This document shows, in pieces, positions 34,289 to 44,800 of a stretch of DNA of 64,000 nt; the stretch's first letter is position 1; every line of letters begins with the position of its first letter. Under the pieces are notes generated by a model. The model made no database searches, was not told where the DNA came from, and saw only the letters and a list, made by a program, of their open reading frames with translations. Source of the stretch: Alopecurus myosuroides (taxonomy: Eukaryota; Streptophyta; Magnoliopsida; Poales; Poaceae); contig CM054057.1 in the NCBI GenBank assembly GCA_028641055.1, positions 576,008,610-576,072,609 of the forward strand. Direction: 5' to 3'. Made by a program: the position numbers and the translations under genes.

Positions 34289-36145
34289 TCATGAAGAATG
34301 TGACAATTCAAGCACAGTATGACCTGAAACTTTTGGGACATGTCGTTGCCTCATGGAACCCCTTAGGTCTTTTACAGATTGCAACATCCCCTCTTTAGCA
34401 TTTATGTTAGATAGCATAGTGTGAAGCCCGTCATTTTGAGGATCCAGATCGACAAGCTTCCTCCCAACCAAATTTTCACCATGCTTCCAGCAGGCACCAA
34501 GCAATGCACCTCATGCAGGAACATCAGGTGCCAAGGGCATGCTCTCAATCATATCATATCCTCAGCCTCTTTGACATATCCAGCACGTCCAAGAAGATCA
34601 ACCATGCATCCATAATGTCGAATGTTTGGCATAATTTGGTACTTATGCCACATAAACTTGAAGAAGTGGCGGCCCTCCTCAACTAGGCCAACATGTCTGC
34701 AACCACTCAAAGCTCCAGTGAAAGTTATCTCACTCGGGATAGCAGTGCCCGTGCTTCCATCTCTGAAAACATGTCAAGGCATTTTTTTCACAGGGTCATT
34801 ATAATAGCCAGTCCCGCGATGAAAACATTCCAGCAAGGCGCTCCTTTTTGTTCTATTATGTTGAAGACTTCCAATGCAGCTTCCAACTATCCACACTTCA
34901 TGTACATGTCAATGAGATAAGTACAAGAGTGATGCACTATTTGTTTTGCCTTATGTACTCATGCAGTGATTTTGCTTTCTCCAGAGCAGAGAGGTTAGTG
35001 CATGCAGATATAACACTGAAAATAGTAATCTCATCTGACCTGATTCCCGAGGATCGCATGTTTTTGAAAACAGAGACCGCACCTGAGGATTGGTTACTCG
35101 GAAAACAAACGGATATCAACGTACTCGAAGAACATTATCCTTGTCAGGCATTAATTGCACCGAACAATGCCATTGCATCTTTAACATGACCATTCTTTAG
35201 ATAGCTAGCTATCATCGAGAAGATGTCCAAGCACTCACTACTGTCAAAAAATCTCCGCGCCACAACAACATCCAGGCAACATGAGTACTTATGGATCAGC
35301 ACATTCTGAACATTCGCCAGTGAACAAAGGCTGGTTCAGACAATCAGTCCATGGCACGACTCCTCGCTCTGAACCATCTCCGACTGTGCACAAGCGGCCA
35401 CCACAGTGGCTCTCGACGCATACACGAGAACATGCCCAAGGCCTCTGCAAACATGTCGTTGTGCTCGAAGCAGGAAATCATGGCAGCCTACGTGAATGCA
35501 GTCGGCCTCATCAAACATTCTCTTCGCTGAGCTCACCGTGACGACATTCCGTGCCGGCATCCGCACAAACACTCCAACTGCCTGATCGACATCCCAGCAT
35601 GCACGTAGGCAAGCTAGGATCGTGTTCCATGAAACAGCGTTCCCACACGGGACCTGCGTCAAACACCCTGTGCGCGTCCCTGAGACGGCCGCAATCTGAG
35701 CACATACATGAGGGCGTTCCCAAGAGGTACAAATTATCATCCAACCCGCGCTTGATAGCGTTGGAGTGCCGAGTGCGCAACTGGCGGCCTTCATCCGCGT
35801 CCCTCCTTGCGGCGAGGATGGGGTCGGTCTAGGCTTCGGAGGACGCCGGCAGGGAGGCGTACAGTGGTAGGCATGGCGGCGGGGAGGGTGGTCTTGAGGA
35901 GCGTGTTGGCGGACGAGTTGGTGGAGGGGGAACGAGTGGTGGAGGGGAGCGGGAGGAGGAGGGTAGCGGAGGTGAAGACGATGAGGCGGCTGGCGGCGGA
36001 GGCGTCGGCGAGGTCCGCGAGGAGGCCAGAGGCGACCAACTTGGCGTGGATCTGGAGGAGGAGGCGCGAGGAGCAGCACCTGGCGAGGTGCGCGTGCAGG
36101 AGGGACACCGTGTGCGAGCATGGCCGGCGCCGCGGCGGCGAAGTG
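34289..36145 (-). pseudogene. Pentatricopeptide repeat (PPR, PLS class with E motif) pseudogene
   Basis: Fragments in all three minus frames follow the order of a plant PPR protein. First comes LLHAHLARCCSSRLLLQIHAKLVASGLLAD (about 36108), then CGRLRDAHRVFDAG (about 35690), SWNTILACLRACWDVDQAVGVF, ISACTNLSALEKAKSLHEYIRQNK (34937-35010), CMVDLLGRAGYVKEAEDMI and finally the E motif GENLVGRKLVDLDPQNDG with KDLRGSMRQRHVPK. At least five frameshifts or stops separate them. Intact relatives bind organellar RNA in plastids or mitochondria, often for C-to-U editing. This copy cannot make a full protein. Its end at 34289 is a genuine family-like C-terminus. Confidence 0.85.
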
Positions 36146-36372
36146 CAAGCAGCGCGACGAGCTGCACCTTCAAACTTTGAACGGATTTTTTTTTTTGGTG
36201 TGGATCGACGAACCGATGTTCGCGTTGCTGCGGGAACACATGTTTAAAAAGGAATATGATAAATCAGAACACAATCCGTATATATTAGTGTCAAAAGTTT
36301 GCAATATGTAAGGAGATGAAGCTTTAAACGCACCCTGTCCGAAACAGAATTATTAACAGATTGATAGAAAGC

Positions 36373-37773
36373 TTAGGGCATCTCCCGTCGTTGCACCCCC
36401 AGGGCCCAAAACGCCGCCTTTTTGGGGCCGCCGTGGCGCTAAACGGCGCTATTCTGTAACCTGGGGGGCAGGTTCCCAGTCGCTCCCCGAGCCCATGACT
36501 CGGCCCAAACAAACGCAATTTGAAAATAGGCGATTTTTATTGAATTTAGCGAAGTGCGTACATATTCGACGGATATTTAAACTAAACATTCGACGGAAAT
36601 TTAAACTAAACGACCCTAGGCATCGTCGTCTTCATCGGCGTCCTCCTCGCGGCCCCCCTTCGCCACGAGCTGGTTGGAGGGACCAGCTTCGCCCTCCCTC
36701 GCCGCGGCGAGGCAGCGTTGCTCCGCCCGCTCCGCTCGGTCTTGCACCCGCAGCCGGTGCAGATGCGCCTGCTCGGAGGGCGGACGGTTGCGCCGCTCGC
36801 TCTGCACCGCCACCTGCCGCCGGTCGGCCTCGTACAGCGCGATGATGCCCTGCTGCCCGGCCGGCAGCGTTCTCGGCCAGCTGCCGGCGCACCTCTCGCG
36901 CCGCCTCTTCCCTCTGGTACGTCTCCAGAGAGGCCCGAATGGCGGCAGCCTCCGCCGCCTCCGCCGCCTGCTCGACGACGCCGCGGACCTGGCGGTACGT
37001 GCCCTCGTTCTGCGCGGTCTCGAAGGAGAGCAGCCCGGCGTGCTGCTCCGGCCATATGGGCTGCCTCCTCCGCTCCCTCCTCCAGCGACGGGCAGCCCGC
37101 CGGGCAGCCTGCGCCGCTTTCTGCTCGGGTGGCACCTCGTTCTGGGCAGACGGCTGCTCGGGCGCCGCCGCTCCCTGCGCCACTTGCTGCGCTGGCTGCA
37201 GCTCGTCGTCGTCGCTCTCGGGCCACGCGTCCCAGAGAGGCTCCATCGTTGTGGCGAGGAGGAGGAGGGGGCGAGAATGGGGAAGAACGGCGAGGAGGAG
37301 GAGGCGAGAATGGAGAAGAACGGCGAGAATGGGCGGACGGAGAGGGGCGGGCACTCTTTTTATAGCCTGGCGGGCCAGTCGCCACGCCGCGCGTGTCACC
37401 GCTGCCGCCCCCGCCATTAATCCGGCAGCCTTTGACTGGGGCGCATGCACTGGCCGACCGCCACGCCATTCCTCCGGCAGCCTTTGACGGCGCGGGCGCC
37501 GAGAAGGAGGTCACGGGCGATGGACTCTGTTCCCGCGCTTTCTCGTCGCGTCGCTGACAGAGCTGGCCCATGCGCGCGGCCGCGCAGTTTCGCCCCCCCA
37601 GACCGAACCCAGCGGGCTGGGTTTGGCCTGGGTGCCGCGGCGCAAAATAGCGCCGAAACGGCGCTATTTGGGCCTCTGGGGGGCGAGTGGTGAAGAAACG
37701 GCGCTATTCGCCGCTTTCGTCGCTAAAAAGGCCCCCTGGGGGGCTCTGGGGGGGACGGCTGGAGATGCCCTTA
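36373..37773. mobile_element. Harbinger-like element with TTA target duplications
   Basis: The element proper is 36376-37770 (1395 bp). It begins GGGCATCTCC and ends GGAGATGCCC, perfect 10-bp inverted termini that continue imperfectly. It is flanked on both sides by TTA (36373-36375 and 37771-37773). A TTA duplication and GGGCATCTCC-type ends are typical of PIF/Harbinger elements of grasses. GGCGCTATT and its relatives recur near both ends (36446-36453, 37636-37672, 37700-37707). It carries one GC-rich ORF but no transposase, so it is non-autonomous. Confidence 0.8.
36632..37246 (-). CDS. Passenger ORF inside the Harbinger-like element, unknown function
   Basis: A 204-codon frame starts at ATG 37246 (MEPLWDAWPESDDDELQPAQQ). 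It is rich in Ala, Arg, Glu and Gln, with predicted helix-forming runs (QAARRAARRWRRERRRQ, EAAEAAAIRASLETYQREEAAREVRRQ). The acidic start and long basic, possibly coiled-coil body do not match a Harbinger transposase or its Myb-like partner as far as I can tell. The strong GC content opens long frames on both strands, so chance is a serious alternative. It may be a captured host fragment. An in-frame extension further upstream would need a non-ATG start. Confidence 0.35.
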   Translation of the reverse strand: MEPLWDAWPESDDDELQPAQQVAQGAAAPEQPSAQNEVPPEQKAAQAARRAARRWRRERRRQPIWPEQHAGLLSFETAQNEGTYRQVRGVVEQAAEAAEAAAIRASLETYQREEAAREVRRQLAENAAGRAAGHHRAVRGRPAAGGGAERAAQPSALRAGASAPAAGARPSGAGGATLPRRGEGGRSWSLQPARGEGGPRGGRR

Positions 37774-38051
37774 TAGTCACTAGTTGATTGCCTACGGGGT
37801 AACGTGTAATACTATTTTTATTTTATGAAAATGTTTATGTCCTTAGAATTTTGAGATGGCATACATCGCAAATTTCAATTAAATGTACCGTGCAAAATTA
37901 GAATTTTAAAAGGTGACATAAAAACAACATGTGACACGGGAAATTGAAATGATACAAAAAAATCTAATACACATGACATGAATAAAAGTGGACAATATCG
38001 AAATCCAAATCGTAGAGTTCTTCCATATATCAACAATCTAAAACGGAGAGG
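37774..38051. other. Intergenic, nothing recognised
   Basis: AT-rich spacer between the Harbinger-like element and the SINE. No gene or repeat recognised. Confidence 0.4.
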
Positions 38052-38062
38052 ATTAATCATCA

Positions 38063-38220
38063 AAAAAACGAGACCCATAGGCACTAGCACCGAGGGTTTA
38101 TTTTTATAGAAGAATTGATCTTTGGTGAGAATTCCAGAAATTCGTCCCTGATAGGATTCGAACTCTGGTTGTCTGCATCAGCCTCTGCTCCCCTAACCAC
38201 TGGGCCTCGTCCCTGAGAGT
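38063..38220 (-). mobile_element. tRNA-derived SINE with 11-bp target duplication
   Basis: On the minus strand the block starts near GGGACGAGGCCCAGTGGTTAGG, which fits an RNA polymerase III A box. It then has GAGTTCGAATCC, an exact B box, about 40 bases later. It ends in GTCTCGTTTTTTT. The identical 11-mer ATTAATCATCA flanks it (38052-38062 and 38221-38231). The length (158 bp) and T-rich tail recall the Au SINE type of grasses. It would be copied by LINE machinery in trans. Confidence 0.8.
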
Positions 38221-38329
38221 ATTAATCATCACTGAAACAAGAAAATAGAACAATGGAGCAAAAGGACTCATGCTTTAGCAATGAGCTAATTACACACCTA
38301 GTATGATTTTGTTTGTTGCTTTCTTCTAT

Positions 38330-39303
38330 GGCACATGAATAACATCTGGGAAAACCATACCAATAGTTGTAGCCATTGCTTGATCTTGATCCGTCATGAT
38401 GTGCGCCGGTGGGAGTCCATCCATTGCTTCGAGCCATTTCTCAAATACCCATTTGAACCCTTCAGTTGTCTCATCGGCAAGCAAAGCGCAGCCCAACATA
38501 ATTGTTTGTAGGTGGTTGTTGATCCCAACAATGGGTGCGAATCGGCATGTTGTAGCAGTTTGTGCAAAATGTTGTATCGAAGAAGATACCGTCTCTATAT
38601 TTTGGGTACAACAACTTTGTCCTTCCATCAACCCAAAATAGTGCAATACCGAGAACTTGTGTCGCATAGTAAAAGATTGGGCTCTCAACGCGTCTCTTCT
38701 CAAAATACTCCACGGTGAGGTCCACGTCTCAAAACAACAATTTCGCCCTTATTCTTGACCTTTCATTTGTAACATCTCTCTTTGCGTAGCCCAAGTTTCT
38801 AGGGTCACCTCCATGTGCATCCCTCAACAGCCCCATGATATCTGAAGTTCTCATGTTGCGGTTATGCAACAGCTTCAGAAATTCTCGATCTTCAGCAGGT
38901 ATTGCCTGTGTGATCGGTAGTATCTACGCCGACCAAGTTGTTGCACCAACGGATGGGTGTGTTCATCTTGGAAAGTTGTGATCATGTAGCGCCCTTGCCG
39001 CAACGATACAATCATGTGTGCCTTGCAGTTGTGTCGTAGCAGCATGTTCCTCTTACGTGTGTCCGACATCTGCATTGTTAAACAAGCTTGTTTCTTGTCC
39101 TTCCCTTCAGTGCTCATGTACGTAGTTGTACCTTGTGACGTCGCAGCACTACCACTGCATGCACACACTCGAAGGTCTTGTCGATGACAACCTTCTCTTG
39201 CCCCCTTTTACGGCTATTCTTTGAGCTAGCCAACCCATGTGCCAAATCCCATCTTATATGCATATCATTGTATAGCTTGTGTGCTTCCTCATGATTATCA
39301 AAT
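38330..39303 (-). pseudogene. FAR1/FRS-like (MULE-derived) pseudogene, 3' part
   Basis: Minus-strand fragments give the FAR1 order. First is FDNHEEAHKLYND and VIDKTFECVHA (39303-39150). Next is NMLLRHNCKAHMIVSLRQGRYM with FQDEHTHPL (about 38940-39060, the WRKY/GCM-like zinc region). Then the MULE transposase core follows: LFWVDGRTKLLYPKYRDGIFFDTTF, GINNHLQTIMLGCALL and HIMTDQDQAMATTIGMVFPDV. Frameshifts separate the parts, and the protein ends soon after VFPDV where CxxH/SWIM parts should follow. FAR1-family proteins are transcription factors domesticated from Mutator-like transposases. The gene is cut at 39303 by a Copia solo LTR and resumes at 40657. Confidence 0.83.
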
Positions 39304-40656
39304 TGTAAGGGAACGGGGTAGGCTACGCTAGCACAAATCAAAATTTTCTACCGCGTTCATCCAAGGAACCCCTGCAAGTAATCGATCACGGAGCCATGAA
39401 TTACCTCTTGACGTGCCGTGCAGCGGAAGACTATCGATTTGCGCTTCGCTGCCAATCTCCTCCTCCTCGCGATCCCTCGTACAGCTCCTCGCGGATCCCA
39501 TGAACGATTCGTCCAAGCATCACAAGTGCAGCGCCTCCAAGGTATCCACACGTATAGGGATGGAACATCGCGGTCGGGGTGCTAGCACCGATGATGCGAT
39601 CTGGGGGAGAGAGTGTGGCGGCTAGGGTTTGTGTCTCACACAACTTGTGTGTTAGGCTGCCCACTCCTCACGTATATATAGTCCTACTAGTGGGCTGCTA
39701 CATTAGAGGCTCATTAGTACTATAAACCCAATTAGATGGATCACATCCAAACTAGCTTCCATACCCCTTAAGTGTGTGACCCTATAGGTTCACGTATATA
39801 TATGGACATGGCACGAGTACACTACTCGACCAATAATCGGTAGCAGACTCTAGCAAGACGTGCCGACTCCCAAATAAACGTAAAGATGATATCGGACGAA
39901 CCTTTCACAATATTGCATACTTGTTCCCTTTGCCTCACGATATTGATTAAGCACAAAGTGAGAACTTGTCATCCTTGTTATAGCTAGATCATCTTTCTCG
40001 ATTTCCATGACTCGAAAACGCGGTTAACACTTAACCAAGAGTACGGCTATACATTTTCTTGATCCGATCATTCGAGTGGCCAAGATATATCTCTCCGATG
40101 TACGGAGGGAAAATCTCATCTTGATCAACCATGACTCACGGCATGTTTCTTGACAAATCCGAAAGCTACCTTTATAACTACCCTGTCATGGTGTAGCGTT
40201 TGATAGGCCCAAAGTAAGCCCTTACACATCCCAAGCACATGCGAAAATCTCAGGTCTAAGGAATCAGCATATGTATCATATGAGATCAACTGATGACCTG
40301 AAAGAATATACTATTCTCACAGTATCTCATGGTGGGTCAGTCCAACTCCATGTTCTCCAACACGAGTCCACATTATTAATCGACGTCTCCATGTCAATGA
40401 TCCGTGAAACATGATCATCCATCAATACATGTGCTAGTCACTAACTCATATGCATCCCTCATATGATTATTGACTAGGAACCTATTTAGAATAACATCAT
40501 AGAGATAATGGATTTCACAAACGAATCATGTATTCATTAACCAATATCATAATAGTTTATTCATGGGACGGAATAACAATTATTTTTATTTAGACATTCA
40601 TAAACATATGAAAATATCATCATCAGTATGATTGCCTCTAGGGCATATTTCCAACA
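39304..40656 (-). repeat. Solo Copia LTR with CAAAT target duplication
   Basis: A 1353-bp LTR. On the minus strand it starts TGTTGGAAATATGCCCTAG at 40656 and ends GTTCCCTTACA at 39304. The 5-bp direct repeat CAAAT flanks it (39299-39303 and 40657-40661). No internal element sequence is present, so it arose by recombination between two LTRs. Short frames inside (39328-39664) are LTR sequence, not host exons. The start string is that of a common Copia family of Pooideae genomes (from memory). Confidence 0.9.
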
Positions 40657-40700
40657 CAAATGTCATCCCGACAAAAGGTATTGTGACATCACATTTGCTG
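40657..40700 (-). pseudogene. FAR1-like pseudogene, 5' part beyond the solo LTR
   Basis: On the minus strand this reads VTIPFVGMTF. Joined across the LTR with the duplicated CAAAT counted once, the frame continues into DNHEEAHKLYND, the start of the FAR1 domain. The LTR therefore broke a phenylalanine/aspartate junction of the ancestral gene. Further upstream (40700 and above) no exon is recognisable. Confidence 0.75.
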
Positions 40701-41859
40701 AGTTGCAACTTTTCTATTTTGAAACATTTTTTTTGTTGGTTTTTGCACACATCATCTAATATGTCCTAGTATAGCATCAATATATAAAAATTCCAGAAGT
40801 TTTTGTTGCATTTCAACTTTTCATAAATCTCAGAAAACATTACCAAATTTGCATTTGCATAGTGGATTGCTGCATTGCAACTTTCTCCTATTGATTGTCT
40901 AGTTTTCTCTCTTACAGCACCAATAGTGTATAAGTTTTGTTGCATCGCAACTTCCAGAAATCGAATGTGGGAATCAGAAGAAGTCATCGTAGTTAGTCCA
41001 GGACAGCTGCATAGATGTTATGATCACCTACCAAAGCAAGGCAGAGTAATCTCCATGGATTAAATCGGCTGACACAATTAGAACATATTAAAATGCATGG
41101 ACGGGAGAGATTGGACATGTACATACTTTGTTGCTCGCCTGATCCGTAATCAACCTAGGCATCCACGACGGCACATGTGTACGTCAAGCACCTGGCTACG
41201 TGCAAGCTAGCTCCTCTACCTGCAAGCAAGAGCGAATAAATCTTTACTACCTGCAAGATATATTAGTGTTCCTGTCCATGGCCGCCGAGAGAGAGTAGGC
41301 ATGGACGTACGACCCGAATGATCTGCCAGCAATATAGAGAGGAAGATATAAAGCAGATGAACAGGTGAAAATGAGAACCTATAGGAGAGGAAGCATAACA
41401 AACGGGCTGGACTTGAGATAAATATACCGCTTGTCTCCTCATATGCCTACGGCTATTAAGAGGCTGAGTTGGTGATTGTCACTAATTAAATAATTGGATG
41501 ATACCCGTTTCAAATAAATATGAATGAAACATGTTATTATTTGCTTATGTGGCACACTGCTGATGTGGGAGGCTGCATGCTAAGAGAATTTGGTTAGTGG
41601 GTTGCCTCTATTTAGTTATATAGGATATTTGAATAACAGTACTACAAGCTGTCCGAAGGTTTAGCTAAGAAGTCAAAAGCCTAAAAGAAGATTTCATTGA
41701 AGAACCAATTGATCAGTTGGTTTTATTATCGAACCAGCCAACCAGAAAATACTTATTATCGTAGATTTTGAACAATATAGTGATATACACAAAACAGCGT
41801 GGTGCCACTGTTCATAACAGCTATTAACAAGAGTGAAAGATCGGTACAGCCTGCATCCG
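40701..41859. other. Intergenic region 3' of the antiporter gene
   Basis: AT-rich, with a scattered GTTGCA...CAACTT motif at 40700, 40805, 40875 and 40940 that may be a diverged short repeat. The SOS1 3' UTR should lie in the last few hundred bases. No other gene seen. Confidence 0.4.
41722..41727 (-). terminator. Candidate polyadenylation signal of SOS1
   Basis: AATAAA on the minus strand, about 135 bp past the stop codon. Confidence 0.4.
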
Positions 41860-44800
41860 TCAGTTGCCCTGTGACGATTCATGGAATGTGAGCATGCTGG
41901 GAGAGTCCACTCTGACGATAACCTCTTCCCCCGCGGACTCGTCGCTCGAGTTGTCGTCTTCCACTATGGCCCTGCGTTGCCGGCCTGGTGCCAGGGGCGG
42001 AAACGGAGAGAGGACAGGCACAGGAGCAGGACTAAGAGCAGGCTTTCTGCTCCTCACATTGGAACCCTCGGACTGAACAGAGAGTAGAGGCCGTGTGTTG
42101 GACATCGCCCTTGAAGGCACCTTCGGATAGGACGCGCTGTGCTTCTGGTCCACTTTCGCACGATCAGGCCTCGGTCGCCGCTGCGCAGGGTGCATGTTAT
42201 CCATCTGTGAAATCAGTTGATACGGTTGCTTAGTTGAGTTGATCACAAACTAATACTTCAATGTAAATAAACAATGGGCTGTGAAATTGATGAAACAGAA
42301 GGAGAGGACTCCACCCTCGAAAAAAGAGGAGAGGACTCATGCGTACCATGCTGCCGTACATGCTGACTTGGAGGGCTCTAGCAGAGAAGTTACAAGACCG
42401 GTTTCCAATTTCAGCTAAGCTTGGATTTCCAGGCCCTCTGGATCTCCGGAAACTTTCCGGCCACCTTACCAAACCGGCATGCTCTTTGCTCTGTGTTCGT
42501 GATGGTCCGAGGGTTGGAGAGAGCAATGATGCACTTCTTTGCAGATCGCTCTCGGTCTCTGGCCTCCTTATTTCAAATAAGATGGCCCTCGCTCTAGCTT
42601 CCACCTGATAACTGGGTGCAGTATAGCAGTAGTCTATATGGTTCATGGCTGTAAACAATATTTGTGTTCTGTGTCATCAATTGGTTTTACAATAAAAATA
42701 AATGACTGCTCGATCGATGAAAAATGTATAGAACCTGAAGATTGCAGGCCAAATACATTCAAATCAGTGTTTGACGGCAGCAGCACAGCGGGAGGTGTGA
42801 TCAACGTTTGGTTCTCCGTCTTCAGAAAGCCTTCCAGTAAGATGCCGGCGTAATTATGCCCAAGTTCAAAGTCTTCCCCCTTAATGTAGATGTTCATAGT
42901 AGATCTTTCAGAAATAAGAACCCTCATCTCACGCATTGCCATTTTCTCGAAGATCTGAGGGAGAAAAATCCTCGCAATAACTAGAGCACTTTCCTGCAAT
43001 TTCCACGAATGAATGGTTAAGGACTTAAGGGGCTATCAGGTATTAATTATGTGATATAGTAAGGTAACACTGTTACACCAGACCTAGTGGAGCAGTAGAC
43101 CACACTGGAAATCCTATGTTAGTAATAATACTTGGTACTGATTTGGGTGCAACGACACAAAAGACCAAGCAAGTTGCGATGATTAGATTTGGGCGGAGAA
43201 GGAAACGCCAAGCAAGTTGCGATGGTTGTTGCAAGTCCGTACATATTCAGTCTGCTGCTTGAGTGTTACAAGTCAATATTGTGCATGACTATTGATACAA
43301 CTAGGAGGCCCTCGCTGGAAATGCAATGTCGTATGAGTAATTGATACAAACACACGTGCACACTTGATTATACTTAAGGATTCAAGTTGTTTTGGATATG
43401 TGTGGTTACGTGGGGATCCATGAGAATTCATTATGGATGAAACTGATGGGCAACATCTACCTAATATTTTAGACAGAAGGCCAAAATGGTCCTGCTTTTT
43501 AATAGAAATTAGCAACAAGGTTTAGCTGAGGGAAACATCTAGCTAATATAGGTACATAGAACCTACGAAGTAAGAAATATTGATTGGCATGATGGTACTT
43601 TACTGCTGCTTTCTAATCCTGTTTACAAAGTATTATTTGTATTGGCAAATGAAAGAATAAAAAAACAGCCATGAGCAATCAAACTAGATAAAGCTGTCAT
43701 TTCACAGGCCTTGTTGAGCACATCTCTGTTGATGATTTTGTCAAATGAAGATGAGGATCTGGTAATATATTCCTTATATGCGACCTTTGGGAACACTAGC
43801 TAGGTTAAAACACCAGACGGATACATGTGGACTATGGCATATCACGACGGGCTCAGTCAGTAACTGGCAGGACTTTTTACCGTATTGAGAATCCCAAAAA
43901 AATCCCAGTTCACTCCCACTCACATAATCAAGAAGGAAAAAAAAGAAAAAGAAAAGGATTATGCATTTGCAGGAAATGTCTGAAGAGTAAAAAAAAAATG
44001 AGCACACAGGTAGGCAGTATTATGAGAGGATACCTGCCACAAAAAATCCTCAATGGAGGGATCAGACTGGCGTAATTGCTCTATTTTTTCAGCTTCAATG
44101 AAGAAACAATGCACCACCGATTCCGTAATAATGTCACAAATATAAGGCTTTCCAGTTAAAGCCTCATATAGACCCAACGTGCTCCCATGTGACAAAATTG
44201 GATCCAATGAATGCCTGGTGCTTAGTCTCTGACTTGTCCACTGTAAAAAAAAAAAAGGCAAGAGACACATTATTGAACCGGCCAGAATAGATAAGTATAC
44301 AGTAAATTCGCAGAAAAAAAAAGTATATACTTCAAACAAATAAAGTGGTCTTGAGGCAGACTCGTACCTTTACTATTCCACTCGAAACAAGCCATATACC
44401 TGTCGGCCTTGAGCCTTCACTATAAAGAGTTGTTCCATGTACTTTTATTGTTTCTTTTGTATTATTTAACAGTGGATCACGAACAGCAGCAGGCAGCGCA
44501 CCAACTAAAGGATGAGTGTTTAAAAGTTCGCTAACTCTTGGCATTTTCACCAGTGGTGGATTCCTCTTAAGCTTCTTCAAGTCTGTCTGCCAAGTGAATT
44601 AACTTACCAGGATTAGTATATTGCAATTTGTGAACTGAAACCAGAGGGATTAATGTACTTTCGTTCGCAACAAAAAATGACATTATATATTCCAACTACC
44701 TGCAAAGCATCATCGAGATGGACCATTTCCTTTTCCTCGAGCAACCCAGTCTTTCCAAGGTCTTGGATATACTCGCTCAGGTGTGTCAATACTGCATATG

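Noticed and set aside
36939..37487. Plus-strand frames in the Harbinger-like element (36674-37487)
   Set aside because: They are shadows of GC-rich sequence; the minus-strand frame has the better start and composition.
38120..38200. tRNA gene
   Set aside because: A and B boxes are present but no cloverleaf closes, and the block has a T-rich tail and target duplications, so it is the head of a SINE.
39328..39664. Upstream exons of the FAR1-like gene
   Set aside because: These frames lie wholly inside the solo LTR defined by the CAAAT duplication.
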